From assembly GCF_015477355.1 (NCBI RefSeq), contig NZ_JADLRJ010000007.1, positions 1 to 64,000 of the forward strand: a DNA stretch of 64,000 bases, read 5' to 3'. Below are positions 34,102-42,234 of the stretch, piece by piece. Made by a program: the position numbers and the translations under genes. The DNA is from Nocardia blacklockiae. Lineage in GTDB: Bacteria > Actinomycetota > Actinomycetes > Mycobacteriales > Mycobacteriaceae. The stretch's first letter is position 1. Each line of letters starts with the position of its first letter. Below the pieces are notes generated by a model. The model had not been told where the DNA came from. It worked only from the letters and a program-made list of their open reading frames with translations, and did not search any database.

Positions 34102-35121
34102 GTGCAGGAGCATTCGGTCTACAGCGAGGCCGGCGAGGAACTCAAGGTCGCCGAGGTGCCGCTGTCGCACCTGTCCATCGAGACCGGCCATTTCTACATG
34201 AGCGAGCTGATCAACGGGCACGACAACATTCGCGCGCAATTTCGCGAGGTGGCCGAGCTGGTCGACTTCTACACCGCCTCGGCGAGAAGGAAATTCGGGG
34301 ATTCGGCCCGGGTGAGTACCTGTTTCCTGATCGACGACTATTTCGCTCCCGACACGAATCCGACGGAAATTCTGGACAAACTGCTGACCGTCGCCGACGA
34401 ATGCGGGCTGCGCATCGACTATCTCGCGCGCGAGGCCGGTTGCTGGGAGTATCCGGTGTACTTCGACGGCGTCCCGACCGGGTCGGTGGTGAAGCTGGCG
34501 GAAACCCTGGCGGCGCGGGTGGTGGCCGAACCGGCCGAGAACACCACGGGCCGACGGCCGCCGGACGTGGAGTCGGGCTGGCTGTGCAACGGCCGCCGCT
34601 CCTCCGATCACGAATCCACGCAGGCCATGCGGGCGACGGAATACCGCCCGCCCGCGCAGTACGGACGCCGGGTGCATTCGATATTCCTCGACACCGAGAT
34701 GTGGGAGAACCCGATCGACGGCGTGGACGACCGGCACACCCGCTGGTCGTGCCCGTTCCTGGCGTCGATCTGGCAGCTGCTGCGGCTGGGCATGGTGCGC
34801 TTCGAAGGTGCCGCGCCGTTCCACCCGCAGCTGCGCAACCGCCGCGACGGGTGGGAGGAGCACTGGTGGGAGATGCCGGCGGTGATCCAGCTGAACCCCG
34901 ACGCGAAACCGTTCGCCGCGTACCGGTCGCTGTCGGTCCTCCCGCAGGAATATCTGGGTATCGAACACGCCGTGCACGTAATCCTCGACCACCTCGAACT
35001 CGATGAACAGGTATGGCAACTGCTCTCCGCACGCGGCGCGCGCGAACGAGTCCCCGTGGCGGTCCCGCGCGAAACCAGCAGCCGGTTGTCGCACGTGCTG
35101 CTGGACAGGTGCCTCACATGA
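34102..35121 (+). CDS. SCO2522-like protein of unknown function
   Basis: A 339-aa protein of no assigned fold. Notable segments: LSHLSIETGHFYMSELI (21-37), a double-aspartate STCFLIDDYFAPDTNPTEILDKLL, SIFLDTEMWENP and a Trp-rich GWEEHWWEMPAVIQLNP. The paired acidic residues and the conserved His/Glu in SIETGHFYMSE could be catalytic or metal-binding, but this is speculation. It starts with GTG one base after the P-loop gene stop and overlaps the next ATG (ATGA), so translation of the three genes is coupled. Confidence 0.7.
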   Translation: MQEHSVYSEAGEELKVAEVPLSHLSIETGHFYMSELINGHDNIRAQFREVAELVDFYTASARRKFGDSARVSTCFLIDDYFAPDTNPTEILDKLLTVADECGLRIDYLAREAGCWEYPVYFDGVPTGSVVKLAETLAARVVAEPAENTTGRRPPDVESGWLCNGRRSSDHESTQAMRATEYRPPAQYGRRVHSIFLDTEMWENPIDGVDDRHTRWSCPFLASIWQLLRLGMVRFEGAAPFHPQLRNRRDGWEEHWWEMPAVIQLNPDAKPFAAYRSLSVLPQEYLGIEHAVHVILDHLELDEQVWQLLSARGARERVPVAVPRETSSRLSHVLLDRCLT

Positions 35122-36110
35122 CCCCCGCGGGCGCGGGCTCCGGCGAGACGCCCGTCGCCCTACTGGGTGACATCCACACCTGCCTGCTGCCCTCGCCGAA
35201 CGTGCTCGACACCTCGGCGGTGGTCGAGGTGCTCGACGCGGTGAAGCCCGGCAGCGGGGTGACCTCGCTGGAACGTCCGGTGCCGCTGGCGATCTCGTCG
35301 CCGCGGGTGGAGGGCGTCGACTGCACGCTGCCCACCGCGTCGGGCCGGTCCGTGCACGCCATCGGCACCGTGCTGTCGCGCGTCATCGTGATCGGCGGCC
35401 GCGTGATGCAGAGTTCCACGCAGACCGCGGTGACCCAGGCGGGTGCGACCCAGCGGCGGCCGTGGGTGCACTACCTGGCGCGGGCGGGGACGGTGGAGGC
35501 GGTCACCGAGCTGGGCGCCGACTCCGGAAGCCGGCTCGCCGACGGGCATCTGCGCGCCAACGGCACCGACCGGCTCGACCTGGCGGCCATCAGCGGGCGG
35601 CTGGCGACGCTGATCCGGATGGACACCCGGCTCGACCAGCAGGTCCCGATCCGCGCCGCGACCACGCGACTGCGCTGGGCCGTCGAGATCGCTCCCGCGC
35701 CGGAGCAGCCGCCCAGCTTCACCTTCAGGCTCGACAACGACACGCTGCGGTCGGTGCGGCTGACCGTCGCGGCGGGCGATGTCGCCGCGGCGCAACGCTT
35801 CTGCGAGGATCTCGCCGCCCACGACTGGCTGCTCACCACCCTCACCCAATTGCTCAGGGACGCCGACCGTTTCGAGTCGACCCGGCAGGACGTCTCGACC
35901 ACGCTGGCGCCCATCCTGGAACAGCTGGTGCCGCTGTGGATGCCGGGCGCGCACACGCCGCAGCCGCTGCGCCCGCTCTGGGCGGAACTGGAAGCGGCGC
36001 CGGGCTTCTCGCGGCAGTGGACGGCCCGCGCCGAGCAACTGCGCGACCGGATGATGACGGCGACGCTCAACGCGCTGCGCAATTCCAAGATCAGCAGCAA
36101 CGATTGGTGA
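35118..36110 (+). CDS. SCO2521-like protein of unknown function, last gene of cassette
   Basis: A 330-aa protein starting with ATGA overlapping the previous stop. The N-terminal part (VALLGDIHTCLLPSPNVLDTSAVVEVLDAV) contains a GDIHT motif, and the middle is beta-rich (RSVHAIGTVLSRVIVIGGRVMQSST); the C-terminal third is helical (RDRMMTATLNALRNSKISSNDW). No known catalytic motif. I recall it as the 'SCO2521 family protein'. Its TGA is directly followed by the reverse stop of the opposing membrane gene with no base between. Confidence 0.7.
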   Translation: MTPAGAGSGETPVALLGDIHTCLLPSPNVLDTSAVVEVLDAVKPGSGVTSLERPVPLAISSPRVEGVDCTLPTASGRSVHAIGTVLSRVIVIGGRVMQSSTQTAVTQAGATQRRPWVHYLARAGTVEAVTELGADSGSRLADGHLRANGTDRLDLAAISGRLATLIRMDTRLDQQVPIRAATTRLRWAVEIAPAPEQPPSFTFRLDNDTLRSVRLTVAAGDVAAAQRFCEDLAAHDWLLTTLTQLLRDADRFESTRQDVSTTLAPILEQLVPLWMPGAHTPQPLRPLWAELEAAPGFSRQWTARAEQLRDRMMTATLNALRNSKISSNDW

Positions 36111-36971
36111 TCACAGCCGGAACCAGCGGCGCACGAGCAGCGCGAAGAACACCGAGGTGGTCAGCAGTCCCGTGTAGGCCTCCACGACGAACACGAGCCG
36201 TTTCGCGCCCTGCAGTCCGGCGGTGTCGTCCGGGCCGAGCGGGTTGAGATAGTTGGTCAGGCATTCGTAGACGATCGTCATCGTCGCCTGCGTCGACAGC
36301 AGCCGGACCACCGCGGTGAAGAACAGCAGTTGCAGCGCCATCCAGATCAGCATGCGGAACGGCCGATAACCGTAGCCGCACAACAGGTCCGGGAAGAGGC
36401 TGGCGATCCGGCGCCAGCGCACGGGCTGGGCGCGCCGCCGGGCGCGGGCCAGTTCCAGGTTGCACCGGTCCTCGCCGTCGGTGTCCTCGTCCTGCCGGTA
36501 CAGGCTCGCCGCGCGCCGAAAGGCCAAGGCGGCGTGGGCCGGTAGCACGGTGGTGAGGGTGTCGCCGAGGCGCTCGTAGATCTCGGCCAGGTTCCGGGTC
36601 TGCGCGCGGCTCAGGCGCAGCGGCCCCCGGTATTCGACCTCGGCGGCGAGCAACGCCGCCAGCAGCTCCGGAGTCACCACCCGGCCGCCGCGGGGTAGTC
36701 GCGGGGTGCGCGGCTGACGGGATTCGGCGTAGAGGCGGCGGAAGACGAGACTGTCGCTGTTGCGGCGGATTCCGGGCGGGTCGTAGCGGGCGACGACCGA
36801 TTCCACATGTGCCGTAAAGAGATCCAGCAGTTGCTGCTCGTCCGGGCGCGGGGATTCGGTGGCGGTGCCGGCCAGGAAACGGTCCACCGCGTGGGAGTAG
36901 GCCGTGGCGCGGCGGGCGACGCGGGTCGACATCGAGCGCACGAACGGCGAATCCTGCTGTTGCTCGTCCAC
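36111..36971 (-). CDS. Two-TM ion-channel-like membrane protein next to the cassette
   Basis: A 286-aa protein with a soluble helical N-terminal region (1-185) and two C-terminal membrane helices, MLIWMALQLLFFTAVVRLL and LVFVVEAYTGLLTTSVFFALLVRRW. The helix-loop-helix layout and the ending VVEAYTGLL..FFALLVRR resemble the Ion_trans_2 two-TM channel family, but the TxGYG selectivity filter is missing from the intervening loop (CLTNYLNPLGPDD). So it may be a degenerate channel or another sensor. GTG at 36971 is my best start (AGGGGG upstream); ATG at 36932 is an alternative. Confidence 0.55.
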   Translation of the reverse strand: MDEQQQDSPFVRSMSTRVARRATAYSHAVDRFLAGTATESPRPDEQQLLDLFTAHVESVVARYDPPGIRRNSDSLVFRRLYAESRQPRTPRLPRGGRVVTPELLAALLAAEVEYRGPLRLSRAQTRNLAEIYERLGDTLTTVLPAHAALAFRRAASLYRQDEDTDGEDRCNLELARARRRAQPVRWRRIASLFPDLLCGYGYRPFRMLIWMALQLLFFTAVVRLLSTQATMTIVYECLTNYLNPLGPDDTAGLQGAKRLVFVVEAYTGLLTTSVFFALLVRRWFRL

Positions 36972-37134
36972 CGTCCGCAGGCCCCCTACCCGATCGGCGC
37001 CGACCGGGGGCGCGCCTCCACGATAGCAATGCGTCACCGCGCATATGCCGCGTTCGAGGTGGTGGTGACGCCGGTCGCGAGCGGTCGCCGACCGGCGCGC
37101 GTTTGCGTGCACGGCGCGCGGGCACCCGCCCCGT

Positions 37135-37422
37135 ATGAGTGCGGACGATCAGCGACAGGGAAGCGACGACGGTCCGGCCACGCCCTCGGAGGTCACCGAA
37201 GCCGACCTGCGGCAGTTGCTCGGCGGTGGTGCCGCGGGTACTCGACTTGTGCTGCGGGAGGGGCGGATTCGGCTCGCGCCCGACGGCGACGACGGCGTGG
37301 ACGGACTGACCCTGGTCACTCGCGACGAGCTGGCCGGGCGGGTCGGCGACCATCCCGACGCGGGCGAGCTGGAGAAGGAAGCCGAGGCGCTCAACACCCA
37401 GATCCGGCTGCAAGGGGCCTGA
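37135..37422 (+). CDS. Small acidic hypothetical protein, 95 aa
   Basis: The sequence is acidic and hydrophilic, with one possible helix TEADLRQLLGG, a beta-like RLVLREGRIRLAPDG and an ending ELEKEAEALNTQIRLQGA. It lies between the channel-like gene (divergent) and a TetR gene (convergent, 4 bases away). It is plausible because codon use is normal and it fills the gap exactly, but I know no family. No strong ribosome site is visible before ATG. Confidence 0.45.
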   Translation: MSADDQRQGSDDGPATPSEVTEADLRQLLGGGAAGTRLVLREGRIRLAPDGDDGVDGLTLVTRDELAGRVGDHPDAGELEKEAEALNTQIRLQGA

Positions 37423-37426
37423 GCCG

Positions 37427-38047
37427 TCACTCGCGGGCCAGGGCGTCGCCGTCGCGGGCGAGGCTCGGGGTGCGCGGGAGGTGGTGCTCGAGCAGCAACG
37501 TGAGCTGGGTGCGGGCGTCGTCGAAGGGGCGTGCGCTCTTGAGGGCGCGGCTCTGCAGGATCGCGCCCTCGATCACCGAGAGCAGCACACCGGCCAGCGA
37601 GTCGGCGGCGTGCGGCGCGACGCCGGCGGCGATCATGCCGGCGGCCAGGCGGGCGGTCCAGTCTCGGAAGGCCTGCCCGGCCGCGGCCTGGACGGCCGGG
37701 TCGAGTTCGTCCAGGGCGGCGGCCATCATGAACGAGCCCTCCCGGTAGTCGCTGGATTCGAGCGGGTCGCGCCAGAAGGCGAACAGCTCGTCGAGCCAGT
37801 CCGGCACCGACGCCGCCTGCGCCAGCGCCTCGGAGACCGCACTGACGTGCGAATACACCACGCGCGACACGATGCGCGCGGCCGTCTCCACCAATTCGCC
37901 CTTGCCTGCCGGGAAATGCTGATACAGCGAATTGCGGGAGGCGTTGCTGCGTTTGAGCAACTCGCTCAGCCCGGCCGCGTGCACGCCGTGTTCCTGCACC
38001 GTGGCGATGGTGCTCGCGATCAGCCGGCCGCGCGGTCCGGTCGTCAA
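37427..38047 (-). CDS. TetR-family regulator of fabH
   Basis: A 206-aa TetR protein with the HTH RGRLIASTIATVQEHGVHAAGLSELLKRSNASRNSLYQHFPAGKGELVETAA and a C-terminal ligand domain of the TetR_C_ LmrA/YxaF-like type. The start is TTG at 38047: a perfect GGAGGAG lies 5 bases before it, whereas the ATG further upstream (38086) falls right next to an operator palindrome. It is head-to-head with the fabH paralogue, and two 14-18 bp palindromes occupy the space, so it almost certainly represses itself and fabH. Confidence 0.85.
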   Translation of the reverse strand: MTTGPRGRLIASTIATVQEHGVHAAGLSELLKRSNASRNSLYQHFPAGKGELVETAARIVSRVVYSHVSAVSEALAQAASVPDWLDELFAFWRDPLESSDYREGSFMMAAALDELDPAVQAAAGQAFRDWTARLAAGMIAAGVAPHAADSLAGVLLSVIEGAILQSRALKSARPFDDARTQLTLLLEHHLPRTPSLARDGDALARE

Positions 38048-38070
38048 CGGATCTCCTCCAGCCCTTGTGT

Positions 38071-38084
38071 GAACCGATCGGTCC
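38071..38084. promoter_or_regulatory. TetR operator 1 (GAACCGATCGGTCC)
   Basis: A 14-bp palindrome with one mismatch, sharing the ACCGATCGGT core with operator 2, placed over the TetR gene's own leader. Confidence 0.75.
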
Positions 38085-38102
38085 ATGCTAGACGTAAACC
38101 CG

Positions 38103-38120
38103 GTGAACCGATCGGTTCAC
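38103..38120. promoter_or_regulatory. TetR operator 2 (perfect 18-bp palindrome)
   Basis: GTGAACCGATCGGTTCAC is perfectly symmetric and lies 14 bases before the fabH ATG, just upstream of its GAGAGGA ribosome site. The distance between operator centres is 34 bp. Confidence 0.8.
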
Positions 38121-38134
38121 ACGGAGAGGAAGTC

Positions 38135-39184
38135 ATGCCCGCCCACATCGCCACCGCCGCCCCGGTCGCGCACGCCGCGCTTCTGGGCCTCGGCGTCTAC
38201 CGTCCCCGCCGGGTCGTTCCCAACGCCGAGATCGTCGACCGCATCGACTCCTCCGACGAATGGATCCGGACCCGTTCCGGCATCGCGGAGCGCCGCTGGG
38301 CCGAGCCGGACGAGACCATCGTCTCGATGAGCACCGCCGCGGCCCGCGAGGCGCTGGCCGCCGCGGACCTGGCCGCGGAGAAGGTGGACGCGGTGGTGCT
38401 GGCCACTTCTTCGCAAATGGTGCTGGGGCCGTCGGCGGGCGCGGTGGTGGCCACCGAACTCGGCCTGCACGACACTCCCGCCTTCGACGTGTCGGCCGGG
38501 TGCGCCGGGTTCTGCTACGCGCTGGCCGATGCCGCGAGCCTGGTCCGGGCGGGGCAGGCGCGGCACGTGCTGGTGATCGGCGTGGAGCGGCTGTCGGATC
38601 TGCTGGATCCGGCCGACCGCAGCTGCGCGTTCATCTTCGCCGACGGGGCGGGCGCGGTCGTGGTGGGGCCGGCCGAGGCCGAGGGCATCGGGCCGGCGGC
38701 GTGGGGCTCGGACGGCAGCCAGACCGCGGCGATCAAGCAGGACAAGGACTTTCAGCAGTACTTCGCGGAGGTCGCCGCCGCCGAGGCCGCGGGCGGCACC
38801 ACGGTGCGGCCCTACATCCGGATGAACGGGCAGGCCGTATTCCGCTGGGCCGTCACGTTTCTGGAGAAGGCGTGCCGCGACGCCCTGGACGCCGCCGGCG
38901 TCACCGTGGACCAGCTGGACGCCTTCGTGCCGCACCAGGCCAATATCCGGATCACCGACGCGCTGGTCCGGGCGCTGCGCATCCCCGACGGCGTCGCGGT
39001 CGCCCGGGACATCATCGGCACCGGGAACACCAGCGCCGCCTCGATTCCGATGGCGATGGAGCAGTTGGTGCGTTCGGGCGAGGCGCGGGCCGGGGACACG
39101 GCGCTGCTGCTGGGTTTCGGCGCGGGGCTGGCCTACGCGGGCCAGGTGGTGCAGCTGCCGCCGGTGCTCGCGGACCCGTCCTAG
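38135..39184 (+). CDS. fabH: Beta-ketoacyl-ACP synthase III (KAS III) paralogue
   Basis: A 349-aa thiolase-fold condensing enzyme. The FabH triad is complete: Cys123 in DVSAGCAGFCYAL, His267 in FVPHQANIRI and Asn298 in GTGNTSAASIP. It would condense an acyl-CoA starter with malonyl-ACP. It is not in a fatty acid operon and is instead controlled by the divergent TetR, so it is likely to serve a specific starter unit or to respond to acyl-CoA levels (inference). Downstream, a 7-bp hairpin may terminate it. AGAGGAAG precedes ATG. Confidence 0.9.
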   Translation: MPAHIATAAPVAHAALLGLGVYRPRRVVPNAEIVDRIDSSDEWIRTRSGIAERRWAEPDETIVSMSTAAAREALAAADLAAEKVDAVVLATSSQMVLGPSAGAVVATELGLHDTPAFDVSAGCAGFCYALADAASLVRAGQARHVLVIGVERLSDLLDPADRSCAFIFADGAGAVVVGPAEAEGIGPAAWGSDGSQTAAIKQDKDFQQYFAEVAAAEAAGGTTVRPYIRMNGQAVFRWAVTFLEKACRDALDAAGVTVDQLDAFVPHQANIRITDALVRALRIPDGVAVARDIIGTGNTSAASIPMAMEQLVRSGEARAGDTALLLGFGAGLAYAGQVVQLPPVLADPS

Positions 39185-39210
39185 GCCACGGCTACACCGC
39201 GCGGTAACTT

Positions 39211-39227
39211 CGTGGCACCATGCCACG
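39211..39227 (+). terminator. Hairpin after fabH
   Basis: CGTGGCA (39211-39217), CCA loop, TGCCACG (39221-39227), 26 bases after the fabH stop; GGTTTT follows shortly after. Confidence 0.45.
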
Positions 39228-39289
39228 GAACGGTTTTCCGTGATATGGGTACGGGTCGGAAAGCCCGCATTTCGAGAGGAACCAGCCTG

Positions 39290-39652
39290 ATGATGAAACG
39301 CACCGTCGCGGTGGCAACGGCGGCAGTCGCGGCCTCGCTCTTCGCGTTCGGCCAGTCCGCGGCGCAGGAACCGGTCAGCCAGTTCGTGGTGATGGAGAAC
39401 CTGGCGGCGACCGCCCACGTCGACGACCCCGCCGAGAACACCTGCTACCCGGGTGTGATCACCGCGGAGGCGCCCCGGACGATGTACTGGCGCAACACCA
39501 CTCCGTACTACGCCACGATCTACACCCGTGCCGAGAACGGCGGCGAGTGCGGCGGTCCGGTGCTGGCCCGGCTGCACCCGAACGAGGCGCCCGGTGTGCC
39601 GATCACGCTGACCGGTGCGATCATCGACATCCGGTTCTCGTCGTTCCAGTAG
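39290..39652 (+). CDS. Small secreted protein, 120 aa
   Basis: A signal peptide (MMKRTVAVATAAVAASLFAFGQSAAQ, cleavage near residue 26) precedes a mature domain of about 95 residues with two cysteines (ENTCYPG and GGECGGP) that could form a disulfide. The mature domain looks beta-rich (TMYWRNTTPYYATIYT). Nothing identifies its function. A tandem ATG start is present; AGAGGAA lies about 9 bases upstream. Confidence 0.7.
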   Translation: MMKRTVAVATAAVAASLFAFGQSAAQEPVSQFVVMENLAATAHVDDPAENTCYPGVITAEAPRTMYWRNTTPYYATIYTRAENGGECGGPVLARLHPNEAPGVPITLTGAIIDIRFSSFQ

Positions 39653-39763
39653 TCCGCGTGCGCGCTCCGGCGGACTCGGCCCCCACGGCCTCGCCGCCGG
39701 AGCGCACCGGCTTTTTCGCGGCCGCGCCGATGAATTCGGGGCTCGGGCATCGTCTGTTGTGAC

Positions 39764-40636
39764 ATGACGACTCATACGCTCGTGACCCCCGAGGCCGACC
39801 TCGTCTACGACGTCCGCGGCCCGCTGCCGCCCGCCGGGGGTCGGCCGCCGCTGTTCATGATCGGACAGCCCATGACCGCCAGCGGGTTCGACGCGCTGGC
39901 GGCGCAGTTCCCCGATCGGACCGTGATCACCTACGACCCGCGTGGGCTCGGCCGCAGCGTGCGCAAGGACGGTCGCGTCGACCAGGCCCCGATGGTGCAG
40001 GCCGGGGACGTGCACGCCGTGATCGAGGCGGTCGGCGGCCCGGTCGACATGTTCGCCAGCAGCGGCGGTGCGGTCACCGCGCTCGCCCTGGTCGCGGCGC
40101 ATCCCGGCGATGTGCGCACGCTGGTGGCCCACGAGCCGCCGATCATCCCGGTGCTGCCCGACGCCGAGGCCGCCGGGCGGGCCCAGGCCTTCTTCCGAGA
40201 TGTCTACGAGGCCAAGGGTTTCGGCGCCGGTATGGCGGCGTTCCTCGAGATGACCTCGTGGCAGGGCGAGTTCACCGACGAGTTCTTCGCCCGGCCCGCC
40301 CCCGACCCGGCGATGTTCGGGCTGCCCGCCGAGGACGACGGCTCCCGCGACGACCCCCTGCTCTCCGACCGATCCTGGGCGGTCAGTAGCTACCTGCCCG
40401 ACGTGGCCGCACTCACCGCGGCTCCTACCCGCATCGTGATCGGCGTCGGCGAGGAGACCGGCGCGGCCTTCACCGGGCGCACCGCCGTGGCCACGGCCGA
40501 ACTACTCGGCCAGGCGGCGGCGGTTTTCCCGAGCCATCACGGCGGCTTCGCCGGCCCCGAAACCGGCTACCCGGGCCAGCCCGAGGCCTTCGCCCGCGCC
40601 CTGCGCGACATCCTCGACGAAACCGAATTGCCCTGA
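39764..40636 (+). CDS. Alpha/beta hydrolase
   Basis: A 290-aa alpha/beta-hydrolase. The oxyanion region is PLFMIGQPM; the nucleophile elbow is unusual, FASSGGA in place of the typical GxSxG; the acid is expected in RIVIGVGEE; the His is in PSHHGGFAG. The motif LVAHEPPIIPVLPDA is shared with the next hydrolase on the opposite strand, so the two are likely old duplicates. Substrate unknown. No strong ribosome site is seen. Confidence 0.82.
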   Translation: MTTHTLVTPEADLVYDVRGPLPPAGGRPPLFMIGQPMTASGFDALAAQFPDRTVITYDPRGLGRSVRKDGRVDQAPMVQAGDVHAVIEAVGGPVDMFASSGGAVTALALVAAHPGDVRTLVAHEPPIIPVLPDAEAAGRAQAFFRDVYEAKGFGAGMAAFLEMTSWQGEFTDEFFARPAPDPAMFGLPAEDDGSRDDPLLSDRSWAVSSYLPDVAALTAAPTRIVIGVGEETGAAFTGRTAVATAELLGQAAAVFPSHHGGFAGPETGYPGQPEAFARALRDILDETELP

Positions 40637-40663
40637 GCTGGATCGGAATTCGACCCGAGGTAC

Positions 40664-41503
40664 TCAGGGTGTGGGAACTCGGGTGGTTGGTGCCACGGTC
40701 CTGATCAGCTGCTCTGCGAATTCGACTGCGTCGGTGCGTAATCCGTTGTGTGCGCCGGGGAATTCGGTGAGGGGACGGCCGAGGCGGGCGGCGATCTCGG
40801 CGATCGGGCGGTAGGGGAGGGCGCCGCGGGTTTCGCGGCCCGCCGCCGGGATCAGGCGGTCGGACACGGCGGCCAGTGCGGGGTAATCCGGTGTGTACGA
40901 GGTGAATTGCCGCAATTCGTGCTCGAACATGAGCGGGGCGTTGGCGGCCAGGCGGGTCCACAGGGCGGCGGTGCGGGGCGGGAGGTCGGTGATCTCGGGG
41001 GCGGGCTTCATCGCGCCGCCGATGCCAGCGAGGAAGCGGGCCGACGCGGCGGCCAGGCCCTCGGTGCGGAACAGCGTGTAGACCTCCTCGACCATGGCCA
41101 GGTGCGTGGCGGCGTCGGGCAGGACCGCGAAACACGGTGGCTCGTGCGCGATCAGCGTGCGGACCTGCTCCGGGTGGCGAGCCAGCAGATCCAGTCCGAC
41201 GATCGCGCCGGCGCTGGTGCCGCACACGAACGCGGGCTCGTCGGTGAGGTGGGCGAGCAGCCGGTGCGCGTCGTCGCGCTGCACGGCGACCTCCTGCGGC
41301 ACGGGTCGGCCGTCGAGAGTGCTGCGTGAGTACCCGCGCGGGTCGAGCGCGACGACGGTGAAGTGCCGTTCGAGCACCTCGGCGGCCTCGTCGAAGACGC
41401 CCGCGTCCCCGCCGCCGCCGGGAATCAGCAGCAGGAGCGGGCCGTCGCCGCGGATCTCGTAGTACAGGGTCGCGCCGGGCACGGTCAGGCTGTCGGATCT
41501 CAT
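40664..41503 (-). CDS. Alpha/beta hydrolase
   Basis: A 279-aa hydrolase with LLLLIPGGGGDAG as oxyanion loop, the nucleophile elbow VCGTSAGAIVG, LIAHEPPCFAVLPDA, and catalytic His in FPGAHNGL. It converges on the other hydrolase (27-base gap) and is divergent from a TetR regulator, with two palindromes in the shared promoter, so it is the likely target of that regulator. GGAAGGAAG is a good ribosome site. Substrate unknown. Confidence 0.87.
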   Translation of the reverse strand: MRSDSLTVPGATLYYEIRGDGPLLLLIPGGGGDAGVFDEAAEVLERHFTVVALDPRGYSRSTLDGRPVPQEVAVQRDDAHRLLAHLTDEPAFVCGTSAGAIVGLDLLARHPEQVRTLIAHEPPCFAVLPDAATHLAMVEEVYTLFRTEGLAAASARFLAGIGGAMKPAPEITDLPPRTAALWTRLAANAPLMFEHELRQFTSYTPDYPALAAVSDRLIPAAGRETRGALPYRPIAEIAARLGRPLTEFPGAHNGLRTDAVEFAEQLIRTVAPTTRVPTP

Positions 41504-41527
41504 GGTTCTTCCTTCCTTTCATGCGAA

Positions 41528-41550
41528 GGTTATAACCTAATCATATTAGG
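41528..41550. promoter_or_regulatory. Palindromes CCTAATcatATTAGG and GGTTATAACC
   Basis: CCTAAT-CAT-ATTAGG (41536-41550) is a perfect 15-bp inverted repeat that abuts GGTTATAACC (41528-41537). The AT-rich site lies 25-47 bases upstream of the hydrolase start, overlapping its likely -10 (TATAAC/TATGAT on the minus strand). Confidence 0.6.
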
Positions 41551-41639
41551 CGCAACGGCGTTGCGTGCGGTGCGGCCGGTGGTCCGGCGGCGCGACTAGG
41601 GTTGGCTGCGATGTGGTGTGCGGGCAGGGAGGTGGTGTG

Positions 41640-42224
41640 ATGTCGCCGCGGGCGGGTCTGACCGCGGAGCGAGTCGTCGGCGCGGCGGCCGAACTCGCCG
41701 ACGAGATCGGCTTCGAGAACCTCACTCTGTCGGCGGTCGCCCGCAAGTTCGGGGTGAAGGACCCGAGCCTGTACGTGCACGTGCGCAACCTGCACGACCT
41801 CCGGGTCCGGCTGGCACTGCGGGCCGGCGCCGAGCTGAACGACCGCATCGCCGCGGCCATCGCGGGCCGGTCCGGCAAGGACGCGTTGTTCGCCTTCGCC
41901 GACGCGTACCGGGCCTACGCGCTCGAACATCCCGGCCGATACGCGGCGACCCAGATCCGGATGGACCCCGCCGAGGTGGGCGAGGAACCCGAACTGCTGC
42001 GCAGCGTCGACCTCACCACCTCGATGCTGCGCGGCTACGACCTCGGCGACACCGCGGGCCTGGACGCGGCCCGCCTGCTACGTGCCACCTTCCACGGCTT
42101 CGCCACCCTCGAGGCAGCCGGGGGTTTCGCCCACACCCGCCCCACCGACGCCACCTGGCGCAACATCCTCGAGGCCTTGCACCGCACCCTGTCGAATTGG
42201 CCCGAAGGCGCGGGGAAGCGCTGA
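41640..42224 (+). CDS. TetR-family regulator
   Basis: A 194-aa TetR protein with HTH LTAERVVGAAAELADEIGFENLTLSAVARKFGVKDPSLYVHVRNLHDLR and a C-terminal domain of the TetR_C_33/WHG type (RMDPAEVGEE...ATFHGFATLEAAGGFA). TAGGGT (41597-41602) is a -10 candidate and GGGAGG sits before ATG at 41640, so this one has a short leader. It is divergent from the hydrolase gene and shares the palindromes. Confidence 0.88.
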   Translation: MSPRAGLTAERVVGAAAELADEIGFENLTLSAVARKFGVKDPSLYVHVRNLHDLRVRLALRAGAELNDRIAAAIAGRSGKDALFAFADAYRAYALEHPGRYAATQIRMDPAEVGEEPELLRSVDLTTSMLRGYDLGDTAGLDAARLLRATFHGFATLEAAGGFAHTRPTDATWRNILEALHRTLSNWPEGAGKR

Positions 42225-42234
42225 CCTCCCCGCC

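Noticed and set aside
38048-38086. ATG at 38086 as the start of the fabH-linked tetR
   Set aside because: It lies at the edge of the operator, whereas TTG at 38047 has a perfect GGAGGAG at 5-base spacing.
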